A DNA stretch of 64,000 bases from Melitaea cinxia (lineage: Eukaryota; Arthropoda; Insecta; Lepidoptera; Nymphalidae): the NCBI RefSeq assembly GCF_905220565.1, contig NC_059419.1:7927326-7991325 (forward strand), read 5' to 3'. This document shows positions 1-11,637 of this stretch, piece by piece. The translations under genes were made by a program, and so were the position numbers. Numbering within the stretch: position 1 is the stretch's first letter; each line of letters begins with the position of its first letter. Below the pieces are notes generated by a model that saw nothing but the letters and a program-made list of their open reading frames with translations, was not told the origin of the DNA and ran no database searches.

Positions 1-257
1 TATTTTTAATTTATAGCTCACTTCTCAAAAATAATAACAGAATTGAACTCGCAAAGCAGTTATAGAGAATAATGGTCGACAGTTGAATATTGTATTTGGT
101 AACAATTTACAAAACCATTGGCCAATGTTACAGTAACTGCACAGGTTACGGTGGCCGATACGTTGTAACGTACTGAACTATTTGTGTTGCATAATAACGC
201 CTAAACACGTTCTTTTTGCACGTTACAATTTGATAATTGTTTTATTGATGTTATATT

Positions 258-521
258 TTTAACCGATTCCAAAAAAAGGAGGAGGTTCTCAATTCGACTG
301 AATTTTTTATGTATGTTAGTTACTTCAGAACTTTTGATTGGGTAGACCAATTTCGATGATTCTTTTTTTAATTGATTTTTTCAATTTAATTGAGATTTGA
401 TGAGCACTTTTTAAATAATATTTTATAACGCGTCTTTATTTGACTGTATTTTCGTTTATCTATGTTGTATTTCTTGTAATTGAAGTTGGTTTTTTTTGTT
501 TGCGTGCAAACACATTTTTTT
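258..521 (+). repeat. 'gaagtcggtt' element (family C), diverged copy
   Basis: It opens with 'ttttaaccgattccaaaaaa' and 'ggaggaggttctcaattcga' and ends 'gtaattgaagttggtttttt' then 'gcaaacaca'. These are the two ends of the complete copy at 52008-52447. The middle is diverged and shorter. It has no ORF and is non-autonomous. Confidence 0.6.
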
Positions 522-1137
522 TTATTTATGCGGTTTTTGCTGAATAAAAGTGTTTTTAGTTATAGCTTTATTGTTTTGTCGCTGTTTCTGTTGGATTTAG
601 GCTGTCTGTACTTATCCTACTGTTAGACAAATGTCTCCTTTCATAATATCTACATTTACTGCCAATTTAGTGAGACATCTAGGTTTTTTATTTTTATCCG
701 TAATTCTTGTAGTAATAAAAATGACAATATTCCAATGTTATGAAAAAAAAAACGAGTAAGTATGTATATGTGGTGACATACTAGGAGAAAAGTAGTTAAA
801 GATATACTTGTATATATTTTTGTAAAAAAACTAGCGTATCTTAACTTATCGTCAAGATTCATAATTTTAATTTTTGATACATAATTTTTCAGCACACGTA
901 TTATTGGGATAGAATTTTATTAATTTTATTCTTGTAATTTTTTTTTTATTAATGCGTATTTGAATATATATAGGATATAATACATACTGAACGCATTACG
1001 ACAACGTTATGTTAAACCGGTTTCTTACAAGATATCCTCAGTTGGACATGAAATTCTTACGGAATACATATATGCGTAAAGACGTTTCTACACTTAGTGT
1101 TTGTTTTAGAGCTCCGTAGATTATTTATTAATTTATG

Positions 1138-1412
1138 AGGTAGGTAGGTGAGGTAGATATTGAGAAGGGTAGAGCGGGAAACATCCTGCTCAAAGTCTGG
1201 AGCAGCTCGACTGAGGAAGTAGCTTTACCGTACAGTGTAAACTTCTGTAAAAGCAAAGTTATATTACTCTCAATAAGTATTGTAATCCCGTGGTGAGTAA
1301 GCGAGCTCTCGAAGAGGGTCAGGTATCTTCTCTTTTCGTTGCTTCTGGTATTTGCAAGTGTACATACGTTATAGTAACCGCTTATCACCAGGTAGACGGT
1401 ACGGTTTGTCAT
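1138..1412 (+). repeat. SINE-A copy
   Basis: I use SINE-A for a family reading 'cctgctcaaaatctggagca' ... 'gtggtgagtaag' ... 'accaggtgagccgtacgctt'. This copy holds all three blocks ('cctgctcaaagtctggagca', 'gtggtgagtaagcgag', 'accgcttatcaccagg'). A 94-residue ORF antisense to it is spurious. The family recurs at least a dozen times in the window. Confidence 0.6.
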
Positions 1413-1764
1413 TGTAATAATATAAAAAAATCGACTAAATAAAATTTTTTAAGTCGTAATAGTGTACAAACTCCTTAACACCGAATCGATTTCGTCCAGT
1501 GATCGAGTCAGCTATTTCTACTCGATTTACGATATTGATTTCGAAACGACACCGGAAAGTAACTTCCAAGGACATCATTAATGGCTTTTAAAACTTTTAA
1601 CGTAATAGTGTGCAATCGAATACCACGCTTGAATACTCTTCGTTATGAAAGCCTGCTTGTAACAGTTAAGGTCGATTGCGGGTATAATTACTGTGAACCT
1701 ATGAAAACAATGTGTGTCATAATTTGTAGCGATTGTCTGTTGTTTGAGTGACATTTTTGTTCGC

Positions 1765-2103
1765 TACGCCTGCCTGTAGCATCCCACTACTGGGCATAGG
1801 CATAGGCCTTTTTTCCCATGTAGGAGAAGGCTCAGAGCTTAATCCAAAATGCTGTTCTAATGCGGGTTGGCGGATATAGTACCCTACCATAAGTAACGAT
1901 CGCTATCAGGTGTACACGATAACCACCGGGACCGACGGCTTAACGTGCTCTCCGAGGCACGTTGTGGTGACACACAAAGTCTGCGCAAGCACTTAGACAA
2001 CGGTAAACATCTGTATGGCAAAGTTTGTCATGTGCGGGGATCGAACCCGTAACCAGCAGCGCAACAGCCACAAACCAGTGCTGTGACCGTTGCGCCAACG
2101 CAA
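1765..2103 (-). repeat. SINE-B, long form
   Basis: On the minus strand this starts with a tRNA-like head, 'gcgttggcgcaacggtcaca', whose B box is GGGTTCGATCCCCGC. The body follows ('acctgatagcgatcgttact'), then a tail ending 'cccagtagtgggatgctaca'. This is a complete long-form copy. The head supplies the internal pol III promoter typical of SINEs. Confidence 0.75.
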
Positions 2104-2116
2104 CGAAATATATTTT

Positions 2117-2193
2117 AATAAGTACGATTTAATTTTTGTGTTACCTTCACATTAGGAATTCTAAACATTTTTGAATATCATATCAAAAATTAC
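2117..2193 (-). repeat. Fragment of the tRNA-like cassette spacer
   Basis: The stretch 'ttcacattaggaattctaaa' followed by 'catttttgaatatcatatca' matches the spacer of the units at 13.3-14.4 kb in the orientation of the inverted unit. It stops where the tRNA-like body would begin. It abuts a SINE that ends at about 2103. Confidence 0.7.
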
Positions 2194-2475
2194 CAAATTA
2201 ATAATATATTTTGTTTAGTGTCGCGATATTTTTAGGATTCTAATGAGTTATTTTAGAGGTCATAATTGTAGGATTATGTTCAATTCACGATTTTACAAAA
2301 ATATAAGCCTAAAGTTTAATATATAAATTTATAAACATGTATTATGCAATGATAATTAAAAGCAAGTAATTTTAATTAATAATAAGTACGACCAGTATTA
2401 TTAACCAGGTATCAATGAGATCTCTCTGTAAATACAAGAAAGAGAAGATAAAAAGATCAGATAAAATTTGGAAAG

Positions 2476-2492
2476 CCCCCCCCCCCCCCCCC
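2476..2492 (+). repeat. C17 homopolymer
   Basis: Seventeen consecutive cytosines in strongly AT-rich DNA. The exact count is prone to sequencing error. Confidence 0.9.
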
Positions 2493-3040
2493 GAATTTTC
2501 TGATAATCATTTGGTAAGTCATTGTGTGGTGTGGTCTTGCATGTTAAAGGAGTAATGTAATAAATGTTTATGTAATAAAGTTTTAATTTAATAAATACAT
2601 TTATTATATATACAAAATAATTAAATTTGTATGCAAAACTTATTAAATCATTTAAACTCTACAATATGTAGGTAGTTTGGTATTGACAAAGCTAAGTAAT
2701 TCAACCCATTAATTATATGTAATAAAAATAATATAAAACTATGAAATTTAAAGGAATATTCGCAACTGTTATTATCGTGACGAAATTAGTTCCGTAGATA
2801 TGTCAACACACAGGTTACCTAACGCTTGCTAAATATACATATAAGTGTTATTATACGCACGAATGTTTTTGATGTGATACCAATTTTTTATAATGTATAT
2901 GTTGAAAGTACTGAAGTTAGTATAGAAGCATATTAATAATTAATATATTTTCAATTAAATAAAATCTCCTTTTGTAAAATAATTAATATACTTTTATTTT
3001 TTTTACTCTGTATACAATTTTTTCATAGAAGGAATAATAA

Positions 3041-3386
3041 TTGTGTTTGCTGGCAAACGAAAAAAACTGACTTCAATTACATCGACAAGTAATACAACGT
3101 AGGCAGACGAAAAAATAGTCAAGTAAATACGCATTATCAAAGATTAATCCAAAAGTTGTCAGATCTCGATGAAATTTAAATGTGACCGATGTGACATGAT
3201 AAACATCGGCTTTCTATTAAATTTAAAAAATCATCAAAATCGGTACACCCAGTAAAAAGTCATGCGGATTTTCAAGGGTTTCCCCTCGAATTCTCTGAGA
3301 TCCCATCATCAGATCCTGGTTTATCATGGTACCACAGCTGGGATATGTACTTTCCAACAAAAAAAGAATGATTAAAATCGGTACGG
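3041..3386 (-). repeat. Family C element, interrupted by a non-autonomous RTE copy
   Basis: On the minus strand it ends 'gaagtcagtttttttcgttt' then 'gccagcaaacacaa', and it includes the central block 'ggtaccatgataaaccagga'. The 5' part is missing where the element at 3387 begins, so it was cut by or rearranged with that insertion. Confidence 0.7.
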
Positions 3387-3612
3387 TCTCGTAACACAGT
3401 TCCACTACCACCTTGGAACTTAAAAAGCTGACCGATGGCGGGATAACCATCCACCAACTGCTTGCTACTGGCAGCAGCGTCTTCGGTGCAACAAAACCAG
3501 CCCTGCGGTCACTAACCCGCCAAAACAAAACCCATGAGTTCACGTCATTTTTGGCTCGAACGTGTGAAGGCCTATGTCCAGTAGTGGACTGCGATAGGCT
3601 GATGTGATGTAC
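3387..3612 (+). repeat. Non-autonomous RTE-tailed element (family R)
   Basis: Family R carries 'ccaccttggaacttaaaaag', 'ggcagcagcgtcttcggtgc' and a 3' end 'cagtggactgcgataggctg' followed by TGATG repeats. That 3' end matches the end of the RTE-like LINE at 29033-29908. This copy is 5'-truncated and ends 'ggctgatgtgatg'. It encodes no reverse transcriptase. Confidence 0.7.
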
Positions 3613-5459
3613 ACCATTCCCAGCTTATTGCTTCATAGCAGTAGCTTTTACAGTCTAGTTTCGGCCCTGTTTTATAATTTCTTGTCAAATTTATGGAGAT
3701 AGAATTCTACTTAATATTTTTTTTTAAATGGATTGATTAGTTCCTGAGAAAAGAAAAAATGTTTCACCTAAGTTATTTATAAAGTTTTATTCAAAACATA
3801 CTGAATCGTCAACGGTTTTTTACGTTGCTATGTATAGTTTCTGATATTCTATGATCGCCTCTCAACACTATCATCAGAACATCAAACATTAAAAAAAACG
3901 TTAGGTACACAATGAACTCAAACTTTACATGTTTCATTTTAATCCCGGTTAGTCGTGGAAATATAGTTTACAAGTTCCAAGTGGCACAAGCAAAAGTACA
4001 TATTTTGATTGCATGACGAATATAATATATGTATTGTGTACTACAATTGATATCTATTGTTATTTGTGCTGTCGGTTTTTCAAATATTCACTAAATATAT
4101 AATTAATACATGAATAAATAAATATGTGTTACCTATATACAAAAGGTAGAAGTTGTCCTATGTTTTTGTGCTTGAATTGCGTAAGTTTATGAATCCAATT
4201 CACAGGAACTTTTATTATGCTTAGTGCTACTAAGTTTAAGGAGTTTAATATATGATACATAGTATTATTAGGTGACTTAATTGAAGTTTGTTATAAAATA
4301 TATATAAAAAGACACACATTATTTACGCGAGCGAGTATTAGACCTTCAAAGCTGTTTCGACACGAAGTTGTTGACCTGTTGCAATTCGTAAGAGTCTGTA
4401 AGCTTATACATTAATAAAATATTATACAATTATTACACGTCCGTTCATAAGATTGGCTGTTTATAGATTTTATGAGTTTTGTCTTTAAGTCAAAGTCAAG
4501 GCTGAAAACGGTCGCATTATGTGTGTCATAGTACGCATGTGTAAACATTATACCAACACAGTTTTTGTTTAAAATATAGCACGCAGCAGTCAATATCTAG
4601 TTCAAAATGTGGAGCGTTTCGATTGGTGAAGTACCTCGAAGTTACAGATGTTCACAGATAAATAATACTGCATTTAATGCATTGCAATGCAATTGCAAGT
4701 AATGTAGTGATAAATACAAAGCTGTCGTTATTGGTGTGCCATCTTAACAGGGGGTTAGGGTTGTAACGCGCACGTGATGACCCTGGTTTTGCTGGCGTAC
4801 TAAGGCTACAATAAATAAATCAATATTATCAATATTATCCAATAATCAATTTTATCAATAATCAATATTATCAGTAATCAATATATCTAATCAATGTTAT
4901 TTTTTAAATAAAAAATATCAGTCGAGGATTTTTTTAGGCAATCTATCTTTAATATATCATCTAATATACTAAACTTATTATAAAGTATGTTTCATTCTAT
5001 TATCAGCTTGGTGAAGATCGACTTAGGGTCGGATCTTCTATTATATGGTATATTATTTATTTCTAAAACAGTTATACAAATGATGAATGTAGTCGAAGTG
5101 GAGTAGTGTGTAGCTACAAAATAACTGCATTTATCTGCGTAGTATAATAAAAGATCTCACACAAACACTATATTTTAACACTTGTATTTAATAACTAGGT
5201 CTAAACGTAGACAAAAACAGACATGTAAATATATATCTCTGTAGATACCTTACTATAGCTGATCTGAAATGGATAATGAAGGATAATTATTTGGTGGTAC
5301 TATAAGTCTCTCATCGTTTCATTTGCACGCACCTCAATACTTATTCAATTGGTTAAAATTTGAATTAAGCTCTGTACCACTTTCTTATGTAATAACTTAT
5401 AATATGAGTATAGTACCCAAATCACCCCATAATAAAATTATACAACGTATTGTCTATAT
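3613..5459. other. No gene seen; AT-rich single-copy-like DNA
   Basis: No exon, repeat family or RNA gene was identified. A TATATAAAAA at 4301 precedes a 31-codon ORF at 4607-4702, but nothing ties them together. Short near-repeats of 'atcaatattatc' occur around 4820-4885. Confidence 0.5.
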
Positions 5460-5663
5460 CAGCGGTTCTTAACCTTTTAGTAAGCACCATTTGACAAAAT
5501 GTCTGTTTTGCTGCGGACCACAAACTGTTTTGCAGTTAAAAAGCTGAAGTATCTATTTAATTATTTAGTATAATATTGTGAGACTCACTCACTAACTCTG
5601 CGTCCCACTTCCGTAAACCATTTAGGGTCCTTTAAGGGACTACCAGTGGTCCGCGGACCACAT
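5460..5663 (+). mobile_element. hAT-like non-autonomous DNA transposon fragment
   Basis: It starts CAGCGGTTCTTAACCTTTT, the 5' terminal sequence style of hAT-superfamily elements. It contains 'ccagtggtccgcggaccaca', a palindromic block typically found near such termini. The expected right end, complementary to the start, and an 8-bp target duplication are not visible, so the copy seems truncated on the right. Confidence 0.5.
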
Positions 5664-5927
5664 AATAATTATGTATATATGATTAAAAATATACGGGAAT
5701 TTAGAGTGATGATATACAAAGTGATGGCGTAAAGTTTTGAATCGTACAAGCATAAAACCTTCAACGATAAAATGTATGTAAAGAAGTTTTTCTATGTGTT
5801 AGAATATTACAAGATTTGAAGTTCTTATGTTCATGTATTTACAAAGCATGGGGCTTGCGACATTCGCACGCAAATAATATTTGATCTTTCGAAATATTTG
5901 TATATATATATATGTTTTGACATCTTT

Positions 5928-5990
5928 TTTAACCGACTCCAAAATAGGAGGAGGTTCTGTGTTGCACTGCATACTTTTTTTTATGCCCTT
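5928..5990 (+). repeat. Family C element, 5' fragment
   Basis: It contains 'tttttaaccgactccaaaat' and 'aggaggaggttctg', the left end of family C, and then loses similarity. Confidence 0.55.
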
Positions 5991-6405
5991 TTGTTTTTTG
6001 TAGCATTTAAGGAGAAACATTGTTGATTTATGTTCTAGTTCTAATTGATTTTTTATCGTGTTATTGTACCCATTGTTTGTTTCCAAAATAAATATAAAAA
6101 TAATATGATCATATTTGATGGTATTCCCTGGTTATGTGAACGCGATTATTTTGGAACCGACGTAACGCTTTATTTTTAAATCAATGTTTTTTTTTTGTTT
6201 TGTTTTATAAAGCTTGTTATTAGAAGATAATGATATTATGTTTCAGTCATATGACTCTGACTTACGTCGACCTTTATTTGTTAGTTTATTTGTTGGTTCT
6301 ATGGACCGGTAATATATAATATTTATATACAAAATAAGAAACTTAATATATTAATCAACACTGTACTTAAATTATTTATTTTAAGAGGACAAAAAACTAA
6401 TGTCA

Positions 6406-6843
6406 TATGTGTTAAATCGGTAAAATGAAGCGCATAGCTGAAGAATTACGCTTCAGCCTGTAATATCCTACTACTGGGCATAGGCCTCTTTCCCCATGTA
6501 GGAGAAGGATCAGAGCTTAATCCACCACGCTACTCAATGCGGGTTAGCGGATATATTCTCTATTATGAGTAACGATCGCTATCAGGTGTACAGGATAACA
6601 ACCGGGACCGACGGCTTAACGTGCTCTCCGAGGCACGGTGGGGAGATTCACAAGGACTGCACAAACACCCAGACCACTGCAAACACCTGTATGGCCAATA
6701 CAAATATTTGTCATGTGCGGGGATCGAACCCACAACCGCCAGCGCAACAGGTACAATCCATGGCTGTAACCGTTGCGCCAACGCGGCATCATATGTGTAA
6801 TATGTGTTGAATCGGTAAAATGAAGCGCATAGCTGAAGAATTA
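6406..6843. repeat. 43-bp direct repeats flanking a SINE-B
   Basis: Positions 6406-6448 and 6801-6843 match over 43 bases with a single difference ('gttaaatcgg' against 'gttgaatcgg'). They bracket the SINE at 6449-6786, apart from about 14 bases on the right. This looks like a target-site duplication that is unusually long for a SINE. Confidence 0.8.
6449..6786 (-). mobile_element. SINE-B, long form, with flanking duplication
   Basis: On the minus strand it runs from 'ccgcgttggcgcaacggtta' through B box GGGTTCGATCCCCGC and 'acctgatagcgatcgttact' to 'tgggatattacaggctgaag'. Two overlapping ORFs of 81 and 106 codons here are by-products of the repeat. It is one of the best-preserved copies in the window. 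Confidence 0.8.
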
Positions 6844-7339
6844 ATAAAAGAAAATTAACTAGCAACTTAATATACATAGTCAATTCAAAATGACAAATTC
6901 TCTATAACTGCAATATTAAATATGTGGTTACTGCAACAAGGGTCCAAAGCTCAAAGTTCGCTTATGGCAAAATAGCGACGTTCCTCTGTATTTATCTTAG
7001 AGGTCATTGAGCTTAATTAGTTGTATTTTAATAGGCTTTTTATATTCAAGATTTTATCTTAAATTGTTGTAGCCTAAATCAATAATAAAGAAAATGATGC
7101 GTGAAATATGCTAACCTCATTAGTTGGACGTAGTTATGTGCCCGATGTGCTTGCGCAACCGAACCGCTGGGAGCGTTGCAACATGTGCTTTGATATGTAT
7201 TGACACCATAAAGAATACTACGAAATAATTTGACAATGTGTCTATTTGTAAGACACATACACATATAATTATAATGATGTGTATAAATACAATGTTTGTT
7301 TAAGCGCATCGTTTGTAATTTTAATGATTATTTAATATT

Positions 7340-7381
7340 TTTAACCGACTTCAAAAAAAGAGGAGGTTACTCAATTCGACC

Positions 7382-7446
<65 letters not shown>

Positions 7447-7625
7447 ATGTATGTTCGGAGATAACTTCTTCGTTTATGAACCGATTTTGATAATTCTTTT
7501 TTTGTTAGAAGGGAGATATTCATAGTTTGGTACCATGATAAGGAAACTAGGATCTAATGATGGGATCCCAGAGAAATCGAGGGAAACTTTCAAAAATCGT
7601 AAGGGTGACTAGTAAATTTAATCAT
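7340..7625 (+). repeat. Family C element with internal (TA)30
   Basis: It starts 'tttttaaccgacttcaaaaa' and 'gaggaggttactcaattcga'. A perfect TA tract at 7383-7442 occupies the site where other copies read '...cgactgtattttttatgtatg'. The central block 'ggtaccatgataaggaaact' follows. The right half is replaced by the minisatellite beginning near 7679. Confidence 0.7.
7383..7442 (+). repeat. TA microsatellite, about 30 units
   Basis: An uninterrupted TA run of about 60 bases inside a family C element. A 64-codon ORF with a Tyr-Ile run across it is spurious. Confidence 0.95.
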
Positions 7626-7678
7626 GTTTTCATTAAGTACTATAAAGCACTACTATTTAATAAAGGTCTGGAGTCGAT

Positions 7679-8198
7679 CTGATGATGGAGAAGAAAGATA
7701 GTCGAGGGAACTCTTCAACAATTTATAGCAATTACCTGCTTTTTGAACTTAATTCGTTTCCATTGTTGAGAACTTTGCTCCTGTATGAGTTATAAGTGCC
7801 ATTACAGTCTGATGATGGAGACAAAAGTTAGTCGAGGGAACTCTTTAACGATTTATAGCAATTACCTGCTGTTTGAATTTAATTCGTTTCTATTGATCAG
7901 AACTTTGCATGTATATGAGTTATAAGTGCCATTTCAGTCTGATGATGGAGACGAAAGATAGTCGAGGGTACTCTTTAACGACTTATAGCAATTACCTGCT
8001 GTTTGAACTTAATTCGTTTCTATTGATGTGAACTTTGCACCTATATGAGTTACAAGTGCCATTAAAGTCTGATGATGGAGACGAAAGATAGTCGAGGGAA
8101 CTTTTCAACGATTTATAGCAATTACCTGCTGTGTGATCATCTGTGTCGCAGGATCAGGTTTGATGATGGAGCCCATAGACACTCGAGGGAATTTCTCA
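7679..8198 (+). repeat. 130-bp minisatellite, four full units
   Basis: Units begin with 'ctgatgatggagacgaaaga' at 7679, 7809, 7939 and 8069, an exact 130-base spacing. Each includes 'atttatagcaattacctgct' and 'aacttaattcgtttctattg'. A shortened, diverged fifth partial unit follows at about 8160. The unit core 'gatgatgg...tcgaggga' resembles the family C block 'gatgatgggatcccagagaa' followed by 'atcgaggga', so the array may have grown out of that element. Confidence 0.85.
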
Positions 8199-8267
8199 AC
8201 AATTTACAGCAGTTACCTTTTGCTGTTTGACGACCGCTTTGATATAATGGTGCATGTGCCGTGTCGG

Positions 8268-8452
8268 CGGCGCCTAAACACCGACGGTCGCGTGTTCTAT
8301 TCCAGCTCGGAATGGATATTTATGTTTATAAAAATATTTATTTTTGGTCTAGTTGTTAATCCTTGTGGTTCTCCCAACCGAGCCTCGGAGAACACGCTAG
8401 GCTGTCAGTCCCGGTTGTTATTACGTACACCTGATAGCGCACTTTACTCATA
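8268..8452 (+). repeat. SINE-B variant, 3'-truncated
   Basis: The head variant 'ggcggcgcctaaacaccgac' 'ggtcgcgtgttctattcc' is followed by the shared body 'cctcggagaacacgctaggc' and 'cacctgatagcgcactttac'. It stops at the next SINE head, so the two are joined head to tail. The same head variant occurs at 30981-31312. Confidence 0.65.
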
Positions 8453-8645
8453 GTATGTCGACGCGTTAGCGCAGCGGTCACACCACCGGCTGTTGCGCTG
8501 GCGTTCGTGGGTTCAATCCCCGCGCACGACAGACATTTGTATTGGCCATATAGATGTTTGTCATGATCTGGGTGTTTGTGCTTGTGTATTGTGTATGTTT
8601 CCGAACCCTCGACATAAGAGAAAAAGCATCCTTGTTATGTCTACC
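8453..8645 (+). repeat. SINE-B, short form
   Basis: The head 'gcgttagcgcagcggtcaca' with B box GGGTTCAATCCCCGC is followed by 'acatttgtattggccatata'. It then ends with 'gtttccgaaccctcgacata', which replaces the long-form body. The short and long forms share about the first 150 bases. Confidence 0.7.
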
Positions 8646-8668
8646 CATCACTAAAAATTGTAAAATAA

Positions 8669-9159
8669 AATAATTTTTAACAAAAAAAAAACCGACTTCA
8701 AAAAGGAAACTAAAAAGTGAAAAATAAATTTACTTAGTACAAAGTAATTCGTATTTTGATTTAGTTAATCAGAAATGATTAATTAAATATTTTATAATTT
8801 TGAAGTTGGTGCCAAGTAAATACTACAACAACCTGGCTACAATAACAAATACAAACAACACACACACAACAAACAAGTACAAAAAATATTATTAGATATA
8901 TCAAAACGATAACAGAATAATAACAGTATTCAACCTAATAGTCAATGAAACAAATTATGAAAGAAAACTGAGTACAACTTATGAGTAGATACTAGAGTAG
9001 TTATTGTTTTACTTGGCACCGACTTCAAAATTATAAAATATTTATTTAATCATTTCTGATTATCTAAATCAAAATACGAATTACTTTGTACTAAGTAAAT
9101 TTATTTTTCACTTTTTAGTTTCATTTTTGAAGTCGGTTTTTTTTTTGTTAAAAATTATT
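8669..9159. mobile_element. MITE with terminal inverted repeats of about 150 bp
   Basis: The left arm 8669-8821 and right arm 9008-9159 are near-perfect inverted copies around a 186-base spacer. The outer ends read 'aataatttttaacaaaaaaa' and its complement, running into 'accgacttcaaaaa'. The inner ends again carry 'ttttgaagttggtgccaagt'. It contains no ORF. A transcript would fold into a hairpin of about 150 bp. A target duplication is not evident. Confidence 0.8.
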
Positions 9160-11635
9160 CATTAATTTTCTTAGTTGTTAATAAAGATTATAGAAGGAAA
9201 AAGGAATAGGGAAATTTAGGTATATGCGGTGATGTTTCGTCCACACCATACAAAAACTTAAATTATTGGTGGATATATTCATTAAATAAGCAAGTAATAA
9301 GCTTGAAGTTAGTCTCCATCATATAATCGCTTTTGTATGGCGTCATTCCGACGTTCGCAAATTGTTGTTTAGGTTAGCTCCACAAGATAATTATAAAGAA
9401 AATATGTGATATAATGAATTATGAATATTTAATGCTTTTAATATATATTTCTTTATTATTATTATAATTAAATAAGTCATAATATAAAAAATAATAGTTC
9501 AATGTTATTAAAATAACAGACATGTAAATAGTATAGTAATAGTAGTTGAAGTTAAATTAAGTTAGCAATCTCGACATTTAGGAGTTTAATATCTATTATA
9601 TGCGATGCAAAAATGTCGTCAAACTGAACAGATGTTGGTCACATTTTGAAATGATCTTATTATATATTTAATTAAATGATATTATATATTTAATTAAATT
9701 AAATGATCTTCCTTAAAAAAGCAATTTTGCAACTGGTGCAATATAATTTATTTTAATTAAAAAATGTTAAGACTCCGGAATACGAAATTTAATAAAGTCA
9801 CGGTAGGACGTAGCTGAAGACTACATTTTCGTGTAATATTGGCTCGCTCTGAGGCATTTAAAAATGGTAAGACTGCTTTGAATGTGAAATTTATTATAAC
9901 TATAGAAAATCTGAGTTATAAGATTACATTATTGTGTACAGACTGGACTTTACTGAGGCACTAACACCACGTCATAGATAATAAGAATAAAATAGACTAG
10001 CAATATCCGTGCGAACAATTCGCACTAAATAATTTTAATAATTAATTATTTCACAAAAAAAAAAATAACAAAATTTTTAGTTATTATCACTGGTAGAGCA
10101 AGCAATTATCTATAAGGTGATATATATAATTTATGTGGGATAATTGTGAGGCTTTTTTTAAAAAGGGAGACAAACATCTTGAGCCTTGGCGTATTAATCG
10201 GAAGAAAATAGTTGATTTGGTTGCATTTTCAACGAACATAGTCTTAAATGTGTACACGACATAAACTATTCAAAGGGTGTACGTTCAAATCTCGACATTT
10301 CACATTTTAAAAGTAATTTTTAAGACTTAACACCTTAAAAGAATTACATATATTACAAATATATATGCCTTTATTTCAACATTTGGGTATGTCGTAACCC
10401 GTAGACAAACGTCCATGTCTTCAAGGACCTTAAAAATTAATTTTTCTTTATATAAATAATATAATGAAATATCAGAGGTCAAAGATCACTCCGTATTACA
10501 ACATGTTTATGTTTTTATATAAAACGATTGAATATTTAAAGTTCAAAGTTTAACTGAACGATCGATGCAAATTTAACTAAACAATTTCTTGAAGTCTTGA
10601 CTCATCGACCTCAGAGCATATATATAGGCTTTTTATATGAACAAACGAACAACACAATATAGAAAAATATAGTCTACGACTATGCAAACGTTAGTAATGG
10701 GAGGATGATCTAACTATTTAGACGTATACAAATTGGTGTTCCATTTTTTCAGATTTAGCCAGTAAATTGAAGGACTGGTTCAAACCCTAATGAGATCAGT
10801 AGGTACTGTGAATACGATAACGTGCCTTCAGCTTAATAACAACACACATTAATTCAAACTAATTAAATTAAACAGGGAGTTGTGATCAAGAAATGTTCTA
10901 GAAAAGAATCGAGAGGTCGGCAAGTCAACCGGACATCCGATCCGTTTAAAATAAAAGCAATAAAACTGGACACTCAAATGAGTCTAACATGCCCTGGCAT
11001 TTCTCAGTTGAGATTCAGTAAAAAAGTCAAATAAACACGGTTATTGTATTAGGACCTACTTGAATTGTTATAACCATTATTTTATGATGTATTTAATTTT
11101 TTTGGGAAGGCTTTCCGCACGTAGCTTCGCTCGTGTGCATAAAACGATCCCGTAGTATTTGAGTACATTCATTTTAAAAATTTAATTCAACATTACTACA
11201 AATCATTCCACTTTAAAATATTAGTACAGATTAATTTACGCGGAATAAATGTCGTAAATGGATTTTATTCTATTCAACATCAGATATAATCGATAGTTAA
11301 ATAGAAGCAATAGTCAAAACAAAAGTAACAATGATTTCCAATTCATTAAGCGATAGGAAACATTTTAGTTAAATTGTTTGGTTCCATTTATCTACGCTTA
11401 TCTTAGTGCATCATCCTGATTACATTCTATTTAATGGGTAGTTATTAAAATTCATTTCATATTGAATTGATGTTCATTCCAAATAAGCCTTAAATTAATG
11501 TCATTTAGAGGTTTTTCAAAAATTTTAACGTATATTGTCAATTTTTTTATTATTAAGATAGAACGTAGTAGGAAATATTCCTTTGTTTTCCAATGTTCAT
11601 TCGAATTTCAATCATTATAATGTAACAACTTTTTA
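9160..11635. other. No gene seen; AT-rich unassigned DNA
   Basis: No exon or recognised repeat family was found over about 2.5 kb. A 22-bp unit 'attatatatttaattaaatg' is duplicated at about 9658-9700. A small hairpin GTGCGAA-CAA-TTCGCAC spans 10009-10025. Confidence 0.5.
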
Positions 11636-11637
11636 GG

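Noticed and set aside
4301..4702. TATATAAAAA followed by a 31-codon ORF beginning MWSVSIGE
   Set aside because: The ATG is 300 bases from the TATA, there is no initiator at the right spacing, and no convincing donor follows.
5460..5663. Calling a complete hAT transposon
   Set aside because: Only the left terminus and the subterminal palindrome are visible. The right terminus and an 8-bp target duplication were not found.
6563..6883. Overlapping 106- and 81-codon ORFs on opposite strands
   Set aside because: Both lie inside a SINE-B copy, and related ORFs recur at 17.6 kb and 36.4 kb wherever the repeat is intact.
7383..7442. TA tract as an origin or promoter
   Set aside because: It is a simple microsatellite inside a family C repeat; other copies of the element lack it.
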